The position numbers and the translations under genes are program-made. DNA of 64,000 nt, taken from positions 1 through 64,000 of the forward strand of contig JBBRAY010000010.1 of assembly GCA_038206355.1 (NCBI GenBank), written 5' to 3'. This document shows, piece by piece, positions 61,749 through 64,000 of the stretch. The stretch comes from JAPLDB01 sp038206355. Lineage in GTDB: Bacteria > Bacteroidota > Bacteroidia > AKYH767-A > 2013-40CM-41-45. The first letter of the stretch is position 1. Each line of letters begins with the position of its first letter. The notes beneath the pieces are model-generated. The model searched no databases. It worked only from the letters and a program-made list of their open reading frames with translations, and had not been told where the DNA came from.

Positions 61749-62034
61749 TGCTGAAAATTTTGTTGAAGGTAGTTGTGAAGCGGCTATAATATCAAAGGAT
61801 AAAAATATTTTTTCAGCATTGTAACACTCTGTTTTTGTTCCCGTTGAAAGTGCTCTGATAAATCAGTAAAATCCAACCCGTCTTCGTCGGACGTCACCAA
61901 ATTATTTCCAATATCATCAACCACTTTTACCCTGTTCAAAAGAAATTAAACAACTTCTTAAGGGGTGTGAACAAACCTTTCAATCGTCATTTACTTTTAC
62001 TAATCAATAACACTAACTTTTAATTACCAATTCA

Positions 62035-62931
62035 ATGGAAAACAACGAAGATCAAAAAAAGGGTAAAGGCACCCTTTGGATCATTTTACTTTTAATTTCG
62101 GCGATACTGAATATTTATCAGTGGCGCAATCACACCACCACCATCAATTCCTACGAGGAAAAAGTTGATACGCTCATCATCGAGCGTGTGAACGTAGAGA
62201 AGGAACTTTCTGAGACCAAGAGTGAGCTGAATAAGTATCAGGGCATTTCTGCCAACCTCGACAGTTTGCTGAATGAAGCAAATGCAAAGATCACCGATCT
62301 GGAAGCCAATGTTAAAAAGATCACGCGTTCCAATAAGAATGCAATAGCGATGAATGCAGAGCTGAAGCAACAACTGAGCGATTTGCAGAAGTTGCGCGAT
62401 GAATACCTGAACAAGATTGACGAACTGATGACTGCCAACAAGCAACTTACTGAAGAGAAGCAGCAGCTTACAAGTACGGTCGAAAACCTATCCAAGAACC
62501 TGGAGTCAACGGTGAATACGGCATCCGTACTCAAGGCAGAATATTTCAAAACGCAATCTTTCAAGCGTAGAGGCAGCGGTAAATTTGTGGAGACATCAAT
62601 GGCTAAGCGCACACACAAACTGAATATCTGCTTTGATCTGCTTGACAACAAAATTGCAAAAACAGGTGAGCGTACAATATATCTGAAGATTACTGAGCCG
62701 GGTGGTAAGGTGATGGGCAACAGAAGTGAAGGCAGCAATTCATTTAAGACTGCAAGCGGAGAAGAAACCCTTTTCACAGTTAGCACTACATTAAGCTATA
62801 GCGGAGCAAAACAAAACATCTGCATCCCTTATGAAGAGCAGAAAGATAAAATGTTCCCTACAGGTACATACCTTATTGAAGCATACGTAGACGGAAATCT
62901 TGCAGGAGCAAGTTCGTATGTAATGAAGTAA
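62035..62931 (+). CDS. Membrane-anchored coiled-coil protein of unknown function
   Basis: The 298-residue protein has a short basic N-terminus, a membrane segment (about 14-27, 'LWIILLLISAILNIYQW'), a long coiled coil (about 38-165, rich in Leu, Glu, Lys; 'VEKELSETKSELNKYQ', 'MNAELKQQLSDLQKLRDEYL') and a C-terminal beta domain ('HKLNICFDLLDNKIAK', 'TYLIEAYVDGNLAG'). The coil projects into the periplasm. It resembles many Bacteroidota envelope proteins, but I do not recognise a named family. A clear terminator lies at 63025-63052. Confidence 0.75.
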   Translation: MENNEDQKKGKGTLWIILLLISAILNIYQWRNHTTTINSYEEKVDTLIIERVNVEKELSETKSELNKYQGISANLDSLLNEANAKITDLEANVKKITRSNKNAIAMNAELKQQLSDLQKLRDEYLNKIDELMTANKQLTEEKQQLTSTVENLSKNLESTVNTASVLKAEYFKTQSFKRRGSGKFVETSMAKRTHKLNICFDLLDNKIAKTGERTIYLKITEPGGKVMGNRSEGSNSFKTASGEETLFTVSTTLSYSGAKQNICIPYEEQKDKMFPTGTYLIEAYVDGNLAGASSYVMK

Positions 62932-63331
62932 GAACAGCCGGCCTCTCCCCCATCCCCTCTCCATTCGCCTGTGCTGAAGCATCAGCGCAGGCATAAAGAG
63001 AGGGGAGGAACAGCCAACACAAAAGCCATCCCGGATCGGGGTGGCTTTTTTTATCATATCGCCACGAAATATAAAAGGCGAAAATGCAAGTTAATGCTTT
63101 TTGAAAATGGGGCTGAAAATTATTAACCAATCCCCTGGCCGACGAATGTATTCGTACCAATCCCCCATTCAGTTCGGAGTAAAATGCCGGATCAACTCCG
63201 ACAATCTCTACAAAGGCCCGCCTGACAATGTCGATTAGATATCAAAATATCTTCAACCGCATAATTTTGCCTAACGAAATCATTATTTTCTCACCTCTTG
63301 ACTCTTGATTCTCCCTTCTTTCCTCTTGCCT
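62932..63331. other. 400-bp spacer with a repeat, a terminator and no gene
   Basis: 62940-63015 carries a run of 'ctctcccccatcccctctcc' and, inverted, 'agagaggggaggaacagcc' words. These also occur inside the two T9SS genes at 19066 and 21175. The terminator of the coiled-coil gene follows at 63025. The region 63060-63331 shows nothing convincing. Confidence 0.65.
63025..63052 (+). terminator. Intrinsic terminator of the coiled-coil gene
   Basis: GCCATCCC-GGATC-GGGGTGGC forms an 8-bp stem with one G-T pair and a 5-nt loop, followed by seven T residues, 93 bp after the stop codon of the gene at 62035. Confidence 0.85.
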
Positions 63332-63793
63332 CTACTCTTCCGCTTCTCCGGGCCTGTACCCTTCATCAATCAGCAAATGACTTCCCATCGCCGCTTCCAC
63401 AGCAAGCTCATCACAACGGTTGTTTTCTTTGTTGCTTGCATGTCCGCGCACCCAAACGAATTTCACTTTATGTTTCCTGAAAATGCGTAGGAAACGCGTC
63501 CATAAGTCAGCATTTTTTTTCTTGGCGAAATTCTTTTTCTCCCAACCGAAAACCCAGCCTTTTTCAACTGCATAAACTACGTATTGGGAATCGGAAAAAA
63601 TTGTCACCGGTTGTCCTTCGTTTTTTAAAGCTTCCAGCGCAACGATAACGCTGAGCAATTCCATCCTGTTATTGGTGGTGAGGCGAAAGCCCTGTGAAAT
63701 TTCTTTTCTGTGACTTCCCGATAAAAGCACAATACCAAATCCGCCGGGACCGGGATTGCCGCGGGATGAGCCGTCAGTGTAGATGGAGATCAT
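63332..63793 (-). CDS. rnhA: Ribonuclease HI
   Basis: The 153-residue enzyme removes RNA from RNA-DNA hybrids. The catalytic carboxylates lie in 'ISIYTDGSSRGNPGPGGFGI' (Asp7), 'NRMELLSVIVALEALK' (Glu), 'TIFSDSQYVVYAVEKGW' (Asp) and 'ENNRCDELAVEAA' (Asp). The Trp-Val-Arg-Gly-His motif is present before the last one. The length is typical for RNase HI without an extra hybrid-binding domain. Confidence 0.96.
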   Translation of the reverse strand: MISIYTDGSSRGNPGPGGFGIVLLSGSHRKEISQGFRLTTNNRMELLSVIVALEALKNEGQPVTIFSDSQYVVYAVEKGWVFGWEKKNFAKKKNADLWTRFLRIFRKHKVKFVWVRGHASNKENNRCDELAVEAAMGSHLLIDEGYRPGEAEE

Positions 63794-63808
63794 GAATACC
63801 TATTGACT

Positions 63809-64000
63809 CAGCTGATGGCTATTTTCAACACACCCAGTTCTTTTCCCACTTTTGTAAAAGCAGCAATGGCAGTATCAATATGATCCCGCTCATGCGCCGC
63901 TGAAAGTTGTACGCGGATGCGGGCATTTCCTTTGGCCACCACAGGAAAGAAAAATCCTGTTACATAAATTCCTTCATCTAAAAGTTTTGTGGCAAAATCC
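63809..64000 (-). CDS. kbl: 2-amino-3-ketobutyrate CoA ligase (glycine C-acetyltransferase), 3' part
   Basis: The last 63 codons are inside the window: 'GFATKLLDEGIYVTGFFFP', 'VVAKGNARIRVQLSAAHER' and 'DTAIAAFTKVGKELGVLKIA'. These match the C-terminus of Kbl, a PLP enzyme of the alpha-oxoamine synthase family that splits 2-amino-3-ketobutyrate into glycine and acetyl-CoA in threonine breakdown. The remainder lies beyond 64000, so completeness cannot be judged. It lies 15 bp upstream of rnhA on the same strand. Confidence 0.88.

Noticed and set aside
62238..62786. 182-codon open frame antisense to the coiled-coil protein
   Set aside because: Mirror of the coiled coil on the opposite strand; Leu/Ser-rich and without a recognisable domain.

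Overview
The window looks like a chromosomal stretch of a Bacteroidota species. The evidence is six proteins with type IX secretion (T9SS) C-terminal sorting domains (five type A, one type B), a TonB-dependent receptor behind a TPP riboswitch, promoters of the TTTG-N19-TAnnTTTG type, the gene order rplM-rpsI-rpsB-tsf, and a bacterial geranylgeranylglyceryl-phosphate synthase. I cannot name a genus. No phage, plasmid origin or CRISPR array was seen.

Layout. 1-1000: an ORF6N gene broken by a stop codon, two large hairpins and tRNA-Arg(CCG). 1-7.5 kb: penicillin-acylase-type hydrolase, alpha/beta hydrolase, purN, and a phosphate pair (DUF47 regulator plus PiT transporter). 7.6-13.3 kb: a 1919-residue type-B T9SS surface protein. 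13.5-17 kb: radical SAM/SPASM protein, WD40 propeller and a phytoene-desaturase-type enzyme. 17.5-27.2 kb: a translation block (frr, pyrH, then tsf, rpsB, rpsI, rplM) interrupted by two paralogous T9SS propeller proteins, a rhodanese remnant and a ParE-type toxin-antitoxin pair. 27.5-31.5 kb: another T9SS protein, then a small island bounded by about 105-bp direct repeats that holds the C-terminal stump of a UvrD-like helicase, an AbiE (type IV) toxin-antitoxin operon with two GGTAC-N5-GTACC operators, and a 211-bp element with inverted ends. 31.5-35.2 kb: uvrC, a small conserved protein, and a secreted deiodinase-like thioredoxin-fold protein. 35.6-38.9 kb: an ECF42-type module (VOC protein, NTF2-like protein, two YCII/DGPF proteins, sigma factor with C-terminal extension); two of its genes carry TGTCCT[G/T]-N16-CGTC promoter candidates. 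39-42 kb: a cyclic-nucleotide-binding histidine kinase translationally coupled to a response regulator fused to glutaredoxin-like and thioredoxin-reductase-like domains that lack all redox cysteines. 42.3-49.4 kb: T9SS protein, FAD oxidoreductase, clan AA protease, M28 peptidase, and the TPP-riboswitch-controlled TonB receptor. 50-51.7 kb: beta-barrel-like protein, then PnuC and NadR-like kinase. 51.8-64 kb: mostly housekeeping genes (AraC regulator, GGGP synthase, phosphopantetheinyl transferase, nadD, gmk, yicC, DMT transporter, ArsC/Spx-like, HhH protein, lipoprotein, RNase R, coiled-coil protein, rnhA, 3' part of kbl).

A second layer lies over the gene map. Most long spacers are built from degenerate short word-runs in several families (tacgaat, agtatttagta, acttgtgactt, tcacagag, attggtcatt, ctcttcgggg and others). 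The same words also occur inside two T9SS genes, exactly in the signal-peptide core and the linkers around the sorting domain. The ECF42 module, the cysteine-less two-component fusion, the AbiE island and these word-runs are the parts most worth following up.
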